Origin: Candidatus Aminicenantota bacterium
GTDB lineage: Bacteria; Acidobacteriota; Aminicenantia; S016-38
Direction: 5' to 3'
DNA: 64,000 nucleotides
Assembly (NCBI GenBank): GCA_027068075.1
Contig: JAMOUJ010000002.1
Location: 124,001 to 188,000 of the forward strand
Below, piece after piece: positions 8,261 to 17,265 of the stretch; within the stretch, counting starts at the first letter, position 1, and every line of letters begins with the position of its first letter. The notes beneath the pieces were generated by a model that did not search any database, was not told the DNA's origin, and saw nothing but the letters and a program-made list of their open reading frames with translations. The position numbers and the translations under genes were made by a program.

Positions 8261-10189
8261 TTCTTTAACCCCTATCCACACCTTCATAAGGGATTTTCCC
8301 CTATTGGCCCAGGTGTAGTAGGGAACTGCCGTAAGACCCTCTCCCTTCAGCACCACCACCCCTTCTAATAGATCAGGCTCGTATTTCGGCACAAAGAGGG
8401 CATTTTTGGGGACTTTCCTTTTCAAAATCTTCGGTCCGTTGTCCACGGACTCAAAGCAGTAAACCACAGGCCCCCGCTGGAGGGCAATTTTTCCCCGGTC
8501 ATCCTTAACCTCAGGGCGGGCCTTTACCTTCAAAACAGGCATGGGAAGGAAGAGTTCTATCCGGTCCCCTGCCTGCCATTTTCTTTCTATCTTCAGAAAG
8601 CCTTTTTTAATTTCGAGGGGAATTTTCCTTCCGTTTAACTTAACCGTGGGCTTTTGCTGCGGAGGATTGGCAAAGGTATAGAGGGAAGAAGGGGTGGCCT
8701 TTCCTGAGGCCCAGCCTGGAATTCTAAGGTAAAGGGAAAAATCAAGGGGTTTTTCGGGAAAAATCTTTATTTCCACCCTACCGTCCCAGGGGTAAAGGGT
8801 TTTCTCCTCCACCCTCACTCTTTTTCCGGAAACTTCTAATTGGGCGGAGTTTTCACCGTAAAGGGTTATGTAAAGGGAATTTTTCCCCGTGGCGTAAAAA
8901 TACCTGCCCAGAGTGGGAAGGAAGCGGGAGAGGTTGGTGGGACAGCAGGCGCAGGAATACCAGGGTTTCCTCTCCAATTTTCCGTCGGATTCCAGGGGGT
9001 TCACATAGAAAAATCGGTTTCCGGAAAGGGAAATCCCTGCCAAAAGGCCGTTATAAAGGGTTCTTTCAAGAACATCCAGGTATTTCCCGTGGCCGGTAAG
9101 GAGAAAAAGCCGATGATTGAAAAAGACATTGGCTATGGAGGCGCAAGTTTCGCAGTAGGCTTCCTTGTTGGGAAGTTGGAAGGGTCTTCCAAAGGCTTCC
9201 CCTTCGGTCAGGGAACCCACCCCTCCGGTTATGTAAATTTTTCCTGAAACTATATCCTTCCAGACGGCAAAGGCCGTTTCTATGTAGGGACGATAACCCG
9301 TGATGGTTCCCACATCCAGGAGGGCGGAATACATGTAAAGGGCCCTTACCGCATGCCCCACCGCTTCTCGCTGCCTCTCCACCGGAAGGTGGGCCTGCAT
9401 GTATCGGGGGTCGTTGTAAACCCTGAAATCCGATTCTCTGGCGAACATTGCCCTGAAGGGGCATCTTCCCCGGTTGTGGAGGAAGTAGTCGGCCAGTTTA
9501 AGGTATTTTTCCCTGCCGGTTACCCTGTAAAGTTTTACCAAACCGATTTCTACTTCCTGATGGCCGGGATATGCGCATCTTCTCCCCTGGTAAAAAACCC
9601 TGTAGATGAGGTCGGCGTTTTTAAGGGCAATTTTGAGGAAATTCTTTTTCCCTGTGGCCAAGTAGTAAGCCACCGCCGCCTCGTACATGTGCCCCACATT
9701 GTAGAGTTCGTGGCTGGTAAAGAGGTTGGACCACCTTCGGGGACCAGTTCCAGGAGGAAGTTTTCGGGGATTAACCTGTCTGGCGGTGTAAAGGTATCCG
9801 TCGGGGGCCTGGGCCTTTGCTATTACGGAAATGAGCCGGTCCATATAGGCCTCCAGGTTAGGGTCCTTTTTTATCATGAGGGAATAGGCAGCCCCTTCCA
9901 TAATCTTAAAGACATCGGAGTCGTTGTATCTCCTTCCCTCAAAATCACCCTTTTTGAGGCCGGCGGCCTTTTCAAAATTGGCAATCCTTCCGGTCTGCTC
10001 CGCCATGCGAAAGTTGTGGGGAATCGTCACATCTATGGCCACCTGAACCCGGTTTCCAGGAAGGGACTTAGGGGAGAACTTCACCCTGTAAAATTCCACG
10101 GGTTTGATGGGGTATCCTGCCGCACAGAGGAAGGATAGAAACCCCACGAAAAAGGCGAACTTCCTCAAGGCCTCCCCCTTCAGTCGCAC
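8222..10189 (-). CDS. GH127 (DUF1680) beta-L-arabinofuranosidase-like, exported
   Basis: 655 residues from the GTG at 10189. A TTG at 10168, right after GGGGGAGG and starting LRKFAFFVGF, is a plausible alternative that gives a cleaner signal peptide. An alpha/alpha-barrel dominates. The zinc and catalytic residues described for Bifidobacterium HypBA1 have counterparts: AYCETCASIANVFFNHRLF (about 345) and YSCACCPTNLSRFLPT (about 410, with the Cys pair). The signal peptide places it in the periplasm or outside. The substrate is probably L-arabinofuranosides, but GH127 relatives vary. The last residues (RARRDSNPQPAD) are the antisense translation of tRNA-Arg, so the gene ends within the tRNA. 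It overlaps the aminotransferase gene by 10 nt if the GTG is used. Confidence 0.82.
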   Translation of the reverse strand: MRLKGEALRKFAFFVGFLSFLCAAGYPIKPVEFYRVKFSPKSLPGNRVQVAIDVTIPHNFRMAEQTGRIANFEKAAGLKKGDFEGRRYNDSDVFKIMEGAAYSLMIKKDPNLEAYMDRLISVIAKAQAPDGYLYTARQVNPRKLPPGTGPRRWSNLFTSHELYNVGHMYEAAVAYYLATGKKNFLKIALKNADLIYRVFYQGRRCAYPGHQEVEIGLVKLYRVTGREKYLKLADYFLHNRGRCPFRAMFARESDFRVYNDPRYMQAHLPVERQREAVGHAVRALYMYSALLDVGTITGYRPYIETAFAVWKDIVSGKIYITGGVGSLTEGEAFGRPFQLPNKEAYCETCASIANVFFNHRLFLLTGHGKYLDVLERTLYNGLLAGISLSGNRFFYVNPLESDGKLERKPWYSCACCPTNLSRFLPTLGRYFYATGKNSLYITLYGENSAQLEVSGKRVRVEEKTLYPWDGRVEIKIFPEKPLDFSLYLRIPGWASGKATPSSLYTFANPPQQKPTVKLNGRKIPLEIKKGFLKIERKWQAGDRIELFLPMPVLKVKARPEVKDDRGKIALQRGPVVYCFESVDNGPKILKRKVPKNALFVPKYEPDLLEGVVVLKGEGLTAVPYYTWANRGKSLMKVWIGVKERARRDSNPQPAD

Positions 10190-11379
10190 TGGGACCCCGG
10201 GTATTTCTCCAGGGCATCCAGGAGCATATCCATGGCCCTCTCCAGTTTTTCCGTCTCAAGGACATAGGCTATCCTCACTTCGTCCTTTCCCTTCCCCGGG
10301 GTGGCGTAGAATCCCGGTGCAGGGGCCACCATGAGGGTCTCTCCCTTGTTCCTGTAATCGGTAAGCAACCACTTGGAGAAGGCCTCGGAGTCGTCCACCG
10401 GAAGTTTCACAACGGTGTAGAAGGCCCCTTCAGGTTTTTCTAAGACTATTCCCTCCTTCCCGCTGAGGGCGTTCCAGACCACATCCCGCCTCCTCTGGTA
10501 TTCCTGTCTGACGGTTTCAAAGTATTCCATGGGGAGGTTGTAGGCGGCCACCGCCAGGTGCTGTTCCACCGTGGGAGGACAAAGCCTTGCCTGGGCGAAT
10601 TTTATGGCTTCGGTCACTATCTCCCGGTTCTTGGAAATTATGTTCCCTATCCTGGCCCCACACAGGGAAAACCGCTTGGAGACGGAGTCCACCACTATTA
10701 TGTGATCCCAGGCATCCCTGAAACGGAGGGCTCCGGTGTGCTTTCTTCCGTCAAAGGTGAATTCCCGGTAAACTTCGTCGGTTATGAGGAAAATTCCCTT
10801 TTTCTTGACGAAGTCAACCACCATCCTCATCTCCTCCTCCCGAAGGACCGTCCCCGTGGGGTTGTTGGGAGTACAAAGGAGAACCGCCCGGGTCCTTTCG
10901 CTGAAGGCCTTTTCAAATTCCTCAACGGGAGGAAGGTGAAATCCCTCCTCTGCCCTGGTGGTCACCGGAACAAGTTTTACCCCCAGGATCTGGGCTATGC
11001 CGTTGTAGTTGGTGTAGAAGGGCTCCGGAACTATGATTTCGTCGCCGTCGTCCGCCACTATGGAGAAAACGAAGAGCAGGGCTTCGCTTCCCCCGTTGGA
11101 AATCACCACCTCGTCGGGATCCACCGGGTATCCGTAGTTCCCCATGTATCTTGCGATGGCCTCCCTGAGTTCCTTTATCCCCTGGGAAGGCCCGTAACTT
11201 ATTATATCCGCCTTAAACTCCTTCAGGGCTAAGAGAACTTCAGGAGGGGTTTTTATGTCCGGCTGTCCTATGTTAAGGTGGTAAACTCTGACCCCTTCCT
11301 GCTTGGCCCTGTTGGCGTAGGGGATCAATTTTCTTATGGGGGACCATTGAAGCCTCTTGGCCCTCTGGGAAATACGCAT
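10180..11379 (-). CDS. Class I/II PLP-dependent aminotransferase (AspC-like)
   Basis: 399 residues. Fold-type I signatures are all present: NGGSEALLFVFS, TPNNPTGTVLREEE (about 170), ITDEVYREF (about 200), and the PLP lysine in VDSVSKRFSLCGARIGN (about 235). The Arg that binds the substrate carboxylate is likely in VRIAYVLETEKL near the C-terminus. These enzymes transfer amino groups between aspartate, alanine, aromatic or similar amino acids and 2-oxoglutarate; the exact substrate is not readable. GGAGGTG lies just upstream. It sits after the DUF5362 gene and overlaps the GH127 start, within the fumarase operon, where an aspartate-type enzyme would fit with oxaloacetate/fumarate metabolism. 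Confidence 0.88.
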   Translation of the reverse strand: MRISQRAKRLQWSPIRKLIPYANRAKQEGVRVYHLNIGQPDIKTPPEVLLALKEFKADIISYGPSQGIKELREAIARYMGNYGYPVDPDEVVISNGGSEALLFVFSIVADDGDEIIVPEPFYTNYNGIAQILGVKLVPVTTRAEEGFHLPPVEEFEKAFSERTRAVLLCTPNNPTGTVLREEEMRMVVDFVKKKGIFLITDEVYREFTFDGRKHTGALRFRDAWDHIIVVDSVSKRFSLCGARIGNIISKNREIVTEAIKFAQARLCPPTVEQHLAVAAYNLPMEYFETVRQEYQRRRDVVWNALSGKEGIVLEKPEGAFYTVVKLPVDDSEAFSKWLLTDYRNKGETLMVAPAPGFYATPGKGKDEVRIAYVLETEKLERAMDMLLDALEKYPGSQCD

Positions 11380-11408
11380 TTTACACCTCCAGGAGAGTGT
11401 TTATTTCT

Positions 11409-11750
11409 TCACTCAAAGTTCAGGTGGGGAAGGCTTATACCCACGACCACCAGAAGTACGATCACGAACACCACCAGGACGATCCCCGCCAGGATGAGCA
11501 AACCCTTAATTATGAAATAAGTGTTGAGTTTTCCCATAAATTCCGTCAGTTGTTGCTCGTCCTTCTTAAGCAGGTATTGCTCAGCCCTCTCCCCTGCCTG
11601 ATAAAGGAGAAGACCCATCCATATGGGAACCCAGGCCACTATAATACCCACTATGGTCAAGGCCTGAAGGGCACCGCCCACGATGGTAACTATTCCAACG
11701 AATTTAAGCCATCCCTTCATGGACTTCAGTTTTTCTTCCAACGGCGTCAT
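11409..11750 (-). CDS. DUF5362-like small membrane protein
   Basis: 113 residues. Two hydrophobic regions flank a charged loop: about 15-50 (KFVGIVTIVGG then WVPIWMGLLLYQAG), and about 82-105 (KGLLILAGIVLVVFVIVLL). The central segment ERAEQYLLKKDEQQLTEFMGKLNTYF and the WxxxWMGxxLYQAG pattern match the DUF5362 family as I recall it. The function is unknown. It is preceded by AGGAGG and follows fumB after 13 nt. Confidence 0.68.
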   Translation of the reverse strand: MTPLEEKLKSMKGWLKFVGIVTIVGGALQALTIVGIIVAWVPIWMGLLLYQAGERAEQYLLKKDEQQLTEFMGKLNTYFIIKGLLILAGIVLVVFVIVLLVVVGISLPHLNFE

Positions 11751-11763
11751 AAAAACCTCCTAC

Positions 11764-12351
11764 TTATTTGAGACCCACCAGACGGAGAAATCTTTCCTTG
11801 GATTTCTCCAGGACCTTTTCGTGGATGCTTTCCCCGTGGGAATCCATGGTAACCACCAGGGGAAGATCCTCCACTTCTATGACCCAGAAGGCCTCTGGGG
11901 TGCCGAATTCTTCCAGCATAAAAACATCCACCACCCTCTTTACCGAGTTGGCTATGAGGGTTCCGGCTCCTCCCACCGCATGAAAGTAAACGGCGCCGCA
12001 TTTTTTGAGGGCCTCCAGGGTTTTCTTTCCCATTCCTCCCTTTCCTATAACCCCCCGGACCTTGTATTCGCATATAACCTCACCCTGATAAGGTTCCTCC
12101 CTTATGGAAGTGGTGGGACCGGCGGAGATGAAGGTCCAGGTTCCATCGGGGTTTTTTCTCACCACGGGACCGCAATGATATATAACGGAGCCCTCCAGGT
12201 AGGGCCTGATGAAATCGGGTTTCTTTTCCACCATGAGTTTATGGGCCTGATCCCTGGCGGTTACTATAATTCCCGAGAGAAGAACCTCGTCGCCCATCCG
12301 GAGTTTCCTTATTTCCTCCTCGGAAATGGGGGTCTTAAGTTTAATCGTCAT
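11764..12351 (-). CDS. Class I fumarase, beta subunit
   Basis: 195 residues matching the C-terminal domain of two-subunit class I fumarate hydratases. Visible motifs are LSGIIVTARDQAHK, YHCGPVV, AGPTTSIREEPYQ, VIGKGGMGKKTLEALKKCGAVYFHAVGGA and EEFGTPEAFWVIEVEDLPLVVTMDSHG (each given as short pieces of a continuous domain). It forms the active enzyme with the alpha subunit encoded upstream, interconverting fumarate and malate in the TCA cycle. L(+)-tartrate dehydratase is a close relative and cannot be excluded. The start overlaps the alpha gene by 11 nt, implying coupled translation. Confidence 0.92.
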   Translation of the reverse strand: MTIKLKTPISEEEIRKLRMGDEVLLSGIIVTARDQAHKLMVEKKPDFIRPYLEGSVIYHCGPVVRKNPDGTWTFISAGPTTSIREEPYQGEVICEYKVRGVIGKGGMGKKTLEALKKCGAVYFHAVGGAGTLIANSVKRVVDVFMLEEFGTPEAFWVIEVEDLPLVVTMDSHGESIHEKVLEKSKERFLRLVGLK

Positions 12352-13210
12352 AACTCACCTCCCCGTTTCTTATGTAAAGGGTTTTTCGCCGGAAGGCCCA
12401 GCAGTTATAGGTGATGGCCACGAAAAAGGTGGCAGGGTGACGGTGCTGCCAATCAACGAAAACCTCCAGGACCGTGGTTTTTCCTCCGAAGCCCATGGGA
12501 CCTATGCCCAACTGGTTCAATTCCCTATAAAGTTTCCTTTCAAATTCAGCGATTTCCGGCTCCGGATGCCTCTCCCCAATTTTCCTGAAGAGGAGTTCCT
12601 TGGATAACATGTAGGAGGTTACCCGATCCCCTCCTATGGCCACGGCCACGGTGCCCGGGGAACATCCCTTGCCCTGGGCCTTAAAAACCGCATCCAGAAC
12701 AACCTTTCTTACCCCCTCCAGGTCCCTTCCCGCCTTAAGGCCGGCGTCGGGAAGTTTGTATTGGGCCCCCACATTCTCGCTCCCCCCTCCCTTGAGAAGA
12801 AGCCTTATTCTGACCTCATCCCTGTCCCACTGATGAAAGTGGATGAAGGGATGATTCTTTCCCACATTGTTTCCGGAATTCTTCCCGGTTATGAGGTTCA
12901 CGGCGTTGGGCCGAAGATACTGCCTACGGGTCGCCTCCTCGGCGGCGGCGTTTATGGCCCGGATGTAAGTATCCTCCCTCTGGCCCACGGGATAATCCAC
13001 ATAGAAAATCAAGGAGCCGGTATCCTGACAGATGGGGGTTGATTTTTCCCTGGCCATCCTGACATTCTCCAGGATGGTCCTGAAAACCGCCTTGGCAGGG
13101 GTGCCTTCGTCCTCCCTTTCGTAGGCCTCCCTCAGGGCCTTCTCCACATCCGGAGGAAGGTCCGTGGCAGCCCTGCGGAGAAGTTCTACCAGAGCGTCCT
13201 TTAATTCCAT
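12341..13210 (-). CDS. Class I fumarase, alpha subunit ([4Fe-4S])
   Basis: 289 residues. The three cysteines expected to hold the [4Fe-4S] cluster are visible in STPICQDTGSLIFYV (about 60), GKGCSPGTVAVAIGGDR (about 187) and ITYNCWAFRRKTL (about 275). GPMGFGGKTTVLEVFVDW is also a conserved alpha-subunit motif. With the beta subunit it catalyses reversible hydration of fumarate; such oxygen-sensitive enzymes are common in anaerobes and thermophiles. AAGGAG precedes the ATG. This gene heads the operon ending with GH127. Divergent from the nuclease gene at 13279. Confidence 0.92.
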   Translation of the reverse strand: MELKDALVELLRRAATDLPPDVEKALREAYEREDEGTPAKAVFRTILENVRMAREKSTPICQDTGSLIFYVDYPVGQREDTYIRAINAAAEEATRRQYLRPNAVNLITGKNSGNNVGKNHPFIHFHQWDRDEVRIRLLLKGGGSENVGAQYKLPDAGLKAGRDLEGVRKVVLDAVFKAQGKGCSPGTVAVAIGGDRVTSYMLSKELLFRKIGERHPEPEIAEFERKLYRELNQLGIGPMGFGGKTTVLEVFVDWQHRHPATFFVAITYNCWAFRRKTLYIRNGEVSYDD

Positions 13211-13266
13211 GGCATTCTCCTTGTGTGTTCTTTGGGTTAAAATTATATAACTAACGGAGAAGGAAG

Positions 13267-13272
13267 TATAAT
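13267..13272 (+). promoter_or_regulatory. -10 element of a likely leaderless nuclease mRNA
   Basis: TATAAT at 13267-13272 ends 6 nt before the ATG at 13279, so transcription should start at or next to the start codon. No convincing -35 box at the normal spacing. Confidence 0.55.
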
Positions 13273-13278
13273 AAAAGC

Positions 13279-13791
13279 ATGAAAAGAGCGGTTCTGGTAT
13301 TTTTTCTAAGTTTTTTATATTTGTGGGCCGGCCGTTTCCCCGGTCAATGCATCTCCGTAATTGACGGAGACACCATTTACGGCTGGGTGGAGGGTTTCGG
13401 CAAAAAGAAAATACGGCTTACGGGAATAGACGCCCCGGAGAAGGGCCTGGGAAGACACGCCCTCCGTCAGGCCAGAAAATGGCACCTGCTCCCCTACCAG
13501 GTAACCAGCCTCGGCTGGAGGGCGAAACTATACCTGAAAAGACTCCTGCCCCGGGGGTCCCATTTCGTTCTGGAAACGGACATCCAAATTTACGACGACT
13601 ACGGCAGGCTCCTGGGGTACATATGGAAGGGCAACAAACTCATCAACGAAGAAATGATCCTTCGGGGATACGCCACCGTCTACACCTTTCCCCCCAATGT
13701 GAAGTATGTAAAACGGTTCATAAGGGCCCAGAGGATAGCCAGGGAAAAACGCCGGGGAATATGGGCCTATCATCGCCTCAGATATCATTAA
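13279..13791 (+). CDS. Thermonuclease (SNase) family protein, exported
   Basis: 170 residues with a signal peptide (MKRAVLVFFLSFLYLWAG). The SNase fold is recognised from CISVIDGDTIYGWV (catalytic Asp region), KKIRLTGIDAPEKG (Arg and Asp, about 45-58), and YDDYGRLLGYIWKGNKLINEEMILRGYATVY-type motifs in pieces, ending AREKRRGIWAY. These enzymes cut DNA or RNA with Ca2+; an exported copy would act in the periplasm or medium. The start is fixed by the -10 box 6 nt upstream. The glycosyltransferase gene follows after 4 nt. Confidence 0.9.
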   Translation: MKRAVLVFFLSFLYLWAGRFPGQCISVIDGDTIYGWVEGFGKKKIRLTGIDAPEKGLGRHALRQARKWHLLPYQVTSLGWRAKLYLKRLLPRGSHFVLETDIQIYDDYGRLLGYIWKGNKLINEEMILRGYATVYTFPPNVKYVKRFIRAQRIAREKRRGIWAYHRLRYH

Positions 13792-13795
13792 AACC

Positions 13796-14848
13796 ATGAG
13801 GATTCTGGTTCTATCCTCGGACATTCCCTTTGTGGAAGGCGGACACAGGAAAATAGCCCGCTCCGTCTGGAAAGCCCTCCAGGAGGCCGGGGAGGAAACC
13901 GAACTCTGGTTTACCCCCCAAAACCCCTTCTCCAGATACCTTTTATCCTATTTCTCCCACAGCCTCATGGACCTCCGGGAGGACGGACTGGGAAGGAAGG
14001 TGGACGGAGTCCTTTCCCTTCGCTTCCCCACCTATTGTGTAAAATCCCACAAAACCGTGGTCTGGCTCACCCACAGGATAAGGGAATACTACGACCTGTG
14101 GGAAAAGTTCAAGGTGGGCCTTGGGCTCAAGGGAAAGGCGGTGGAGAGGTTGAAAAGGGCGGCGGTGAAATTCCTGGACGGAAGATGCCTGGGGAGGGCC
14201 CACAAAATCTTCACTATCTCCGCCGAAGTCAAAAACCGGTTGAAAAAATGGGGAGGCCTGGAGGCAGAAGTCCTCTATCCCCCACCGCCCCCCAGACCTT
14301 ACCGCTCGGAGGAATACGGAGATTATTTTCTATTTCCCTCCAGGCTGGCTCCCTTGAAAAGACAGGAAATCGCCATAAGGGCCCTGGCCAGGGTTCCGGA
14401 GGCCAGGCTCGTAATCGCCGGGGACGGGGAGAAAAGGAGGGAACTGGAAGGTCTGGCGGAGAGATTAGGCTTAACCTCCAGGGTAAAATTCACCGGATAC
14501 TTGAGGGACGAAGAACTGGTGGAGTTATACTCCAGGGCCCTGGCGGTGGTGTTCATACCCTACCGGGAGGACTACGGGTTCGTGACTGCGGAAGCCTTCT
14601 TCTCGGCGAAACCCGTCATCACCTTCCAGGACAGCGGAGGAGCCAGAGAACTGGTGGAACACGAAAAAAACGGCCTCATTCTCCCTCCCTCTGAAGAGGC
14701 TCTGGCGGAGGCCATGGCCCTCCTTCTTTCCCGAAGGGAAATGGCAAAGAAAATGGGGGAGGAAGCGGTGCGCGTGAAATCCTGGCTGAGGTGGGACCGG
14801 GTGGCGGGAAAAATAAGGGAGGCCTTCGGTGAAGAGGGTTCTCCTTGA
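13796..14848 (+). CDS. Group 1 (GT4-type) glycosyltransferase
   Basis: 350 residues. The C-terminal GT-B domain is clear: FPSRLAPLKRQEIAIRAL (about 180), LVIAGDGEKRREL (about 203), VKFTGYLRDEELVELY and the E-x7-E motif EDYGFVTAEAFFS (about 257), then ENGLILPPSEE-like KNGLILPPSEEALAEA. The N-terminus (MRILVLSSDIPFVEGGHRKIA) is the acceptor-binding half. It probably adds a sugar from an NDP-sugar to an envelope glycan or lipid, at the inner membrane; donor and acceptor are unknown. It begins 4 nt after the nuclease stop and overlaps the next small gene by 20 nt. Confidence 0.88.
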   Translation: MRILVLSSDIPFVEGGHRKIARSVWKALQEAGEETELWFTPQNPFSRYLLSYFSHSLMDLREDGLGRKVDGVLSLRFPTYCVKSHKTVVWLTHRIREYYDLWEKFKVGLGLKGKAVERLKRAAVKFLDGRCLGRAHKIFTISAEVKNRLKKWGGLEAEVLYPPPPPRPYRSEEYGDYFLFPSRLAPLKRQEIAIRALARVPEARLVIAGDGEKRRELEGLAERLGLTSRVKFTGYLRDEELVELYSRALAVVFIPYREDYGFVTAEAFFSAKPVITFQDSGGARELVEHEKNGLILPPSEEALAEAMALLLSRREMAKKMGEEAVRVKSWLRWDRVAGKIREAFGEEGSP

Positions 14849-15053
14849 AAACGCCCGGGTCCTGTGGATGGAGGGAGGGAAGGGGATGGAAAGACCCCTG
14901 TGGATTGAACTGAGATACGGAAGAATACCTGTCCTGGACTGGGAGGGGAAAATCCTCCCCCAGGGAAGGGAATTCAGGGTAAAAACTCCCCGGGGAGATT
15001 TTTTCGTGGAAATCCAGGGGGAGGAGGTCAAAGTTTACTTCCTGGAGCGGTGA
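14829..15053 (+). CDS. Hypothetical 74-residue protein
   Basis: 74 residues from a GTG start inside the end of the glycosyltransferase gene (20-nt overlap). The sequence is balanced and beta-rich (LLENARVLWMEGGKG, WIELRYGRIPVLDWEGK, RVKTPRGDFFVEIQGEEVKVYF), with no membrane segment. Its codon use matches its neighbours, which favours a real gene over chance. It ends 19 nt inside the convergent M1 peptidase gene. I do not recognise the family. Confidence 0.5.
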   Translation: MKRVLLENARVLWMEGGKGMERPLWIELRYGRIPVLDWEGKILPQGREFRVKTPRGDFFVEIQGEEVKVYFLER

Positions 15054-17254
15054 AAAACCGCCGGAAGAACTTTGTCTTCAATCTTGAACTTCCCGGAAAC
15101 ATAGAGACTCCCCCGACCATTCACCCAGAGAATTTTCCTTCCTCCACGGGTTTTCACGGGAACGGGAATTTGAAAATGGACTTCCCTATCCCCTATCTTC
15201 AAGGCCCTCCTCTCGTTCACCACCAGCACCCCGTCTTCGTAGTAGTAATTGAACTCCGGGATAAAATCGGTTTGAACCCACGGCAGGAAAAAGCCAGGTC
15301 GTCCCATCCTTTTCTCCAGGAAGGAGGTGAACTTACCCCACCTATACTCCCTGAAACGGTTTTCCCGGAGAAATTCCTTCACCACATTGAGAAATTCCTC
15401 CTCTCCCAGGGCCAGCCTGGCCATGTTCAGCACCAGGGCGGAGCGGTAGTGAAGGTGGGCGAAAACATTCCTGATGGAACTGCGATAATAGCCTATCCTG
15501 CCCCCCATAACCAGGGGTGGAAGGGTGACATCCTCTATAAAGGTCTTCCTAAACTTTTCCTCAAAGCCCCCGCAGGAAAGCATACCCGCCATCAGGGAAG
15601 TGAGGCCCTCGTTGACCCAGTAATCGGAAAAGGTGGTGGGAGAAATCAAGCCCCCCACCCACTGATGGACCATCTCGTGGTATATCAAATATTTTTTCCC
15701 GCAGGGCATGGGTCCCGGGGAGTATATGTTCCTGTCAACGGGAAGGATCCTCAGCATGACCAGGCCAGGGGATGAGGCACCGAAATAAAAAATACCCCGG
15801 GCCAAAATTACCTTCACCTTCCAGGGAAGCGGACCCAGGAACTTCTCAACCCTTTCAAGGGCACGCTTCACCGCATAGGCGTCTTTCAAACTCTTCCTTT
15901 CCCAGAACACTTCAAGATTTTCCCACTGAAATTTTCCTTTGAACCTTCCAAACCCCAGACCCACATAAGGAACCGGAACTTCCGAGCGATAGGTCTCCCC
16001 CGCCCTCTTGCCGGGGACAAGGAGGTCTCCTCCCCTGGTTTTAAGCCTCACGGAATACCGGTAAAATCCGTTGAGGCTGGGATACCAGGATGTGGGATAA
16101 AAATACCCTCCTGCCAGGGAAGAATACGATTCTATGGGCTTTATTTCTCCGCTGTACTTAATCCTGAAGCCCCTCAGGGACCCGTTGGGATAAATTTCGT
16201 AGGTGCCTCCGCTTCCCTTCTGAAAGACCACCGGCAATCCCCTATCGTCCCTCACCTTCCCCACCTTCAATCCCGGGGCCAGGTAAAAATAAAATTTTCT
16301 CTCCACCGGCTCGGAAAAAAGGACCTCGGCCTCCGCCTCCACCGTGCCGGTTTCGGTGTTTAACTCCCCGTTTATCCGGAGAAACTCCGGGGAGGGAGGT
16401 TTTAAAATTATCATGATTTTTCCCGGAGGGGAATACAGGGAAAGGTATTTTCCCGCCTTGAGGTCCGCCAGGTAAATTTCCCTTTCGGAGGAGGGATCGT
16501 AAATGTACTTGTAAAGCCTGCCTCCACCGAGAAGTGCCACGGCACCGGCCCGGGGAACCGAGGGTAGAACCTCCGCCTCCAGCAGGGGGGAATAGTAGAG
16601 TCCGAAGTTCGCCAAATGTTTTCTAAAAAGCATCCTTTCCCTCTGACCCAGGGGGACCTCAGAACCTATGGTGAACTTCACCGAAGCCCCGGGGTCGTGC
16701 TGGATTCTCAGGGCCAGGAAGGAAATCCGTTCCTCCAATTTTTCCTCCCCGATTTGATACCTCAGAGCCCGGGCCTCGGCGGGATCCGAGGGTGAAAAGG
16801 TGAAACTTCCCCTGCCCAGGAACATGAAGATGTCGGGCCATTGACAGAACTTGCCTCCGGTGAAGAGGATTTTGAGGTCCGGCAGGGATACTGTGGCCTG
16901 TTTCAAAAGGTAACACCGGCAATCTTCCTCCCCGTAATAAGCGTTGGCCCTGATGGTGAAAAGCACCTCCTTCCTCACGATTCTTTCCCCGTCCTCCTGT
17001 ATTTTCCAGGCCTCAATGAGGGGAAAGGGCTTCCTCAGTATGCCGATGGTTAAAACATTCCCCTGGCGAAGGATCTTCACCCTTATGGGTTTGAAGCGGA
17101 AAATCTCCTGGAGGCCGCTCATGGAAGGGTCCGCAAACAGGGCCAGATAGGCCTCTTTGTCCAGGTTTTCAATGGAGGCCTTCAGTTTGGAAACCAGGGA
17201 GGCCCTCAGGGAAAGGGCCACCAGAAGAAAGACCCCCAGCCCCCTCCACTTCAT
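15035..17254 (-). CDS. M1-family metallopeptidase-like protein, exported
   Basis: 739 residues with a signal peptide (MKWRGLGVFLLVALSLRAS). The zinc site is intact: HEMVHQW near residue 525, with the third ligand in NEGLTSLMAGM 18 residues later. The usual exopeptidase motif GxMEN is not recognisable; at that place I see FYFGASSPGLVML, so exopeptidase activity is doubtful. About 270 N-terminal residues have no family I can name. It is probably periplasmic. It follows the SPT-like gene after 11 nt and has GAGAG rather than a full SD. Confidence 0.78.
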   Translation of the reverse strand: MKWRGLGVFLLVALSLRASLVSKLKASIENLDKEAYLALFADPSMSGLQEIFRFKPIRVKILRQGNVLTIGILRKPFPLIEAWKIQEDGERIVRKEVLFTIRANAYYGEEDCRCYLLKQATVSLPDLKILFTGGKFCQWPDIFMFLGRGSFTFSPSDPAEARALRYQIGEEKLEERISFLALRIQHDPGASVKFTIGSEVPLGQRERMLFRKHLANFGLYYSPLLEAEVLPSVPRAGAVALLGGGRLYKYIYDPSSEREIYLADLKAGKYLSLYSPPGKIMIILKPPSPEFLRINGELNTETGTVEAEAEVLFSEPVERKFYFYLAPGLKVGKVRDDRGLPVVFQKGSGGTYEIYPNGSLRGFRIKYSGEIKPIESYSSLAGGYFYPTSWYPSLNGFYRYSVRLKTRGGDLLVPGKRAGETYRSEVPVPYVGLGFGRFKGKFQWENLEVFWERKSLKDAYAVKRALERVEKFLGPLPWKVKVILARGIFYFGASSPGLVMLRILPVDRNIYSPGPMPCGKKYLIYHEMVHQWVGGLISPTTFSDYWVNEGLTSLMAGMLSCGGFEEKFRKTFIEDVTLPPLVMGGRIGYYRSSIRNVFAHLHYRSALVLNMARLALGEEEFLNVVKEFLRENRFREYRWGKFTSFLEKRMGRPGFFLPWVQTDFIPEFNYYYEDGVLVVNERRALKIGDREVHFQIPVPVKTRGGRKILWVNGRGSLYVSGKFKIEDKVLPAVFHRSRK

Positions 17255-17265
17255 GGCCGCTCTCT

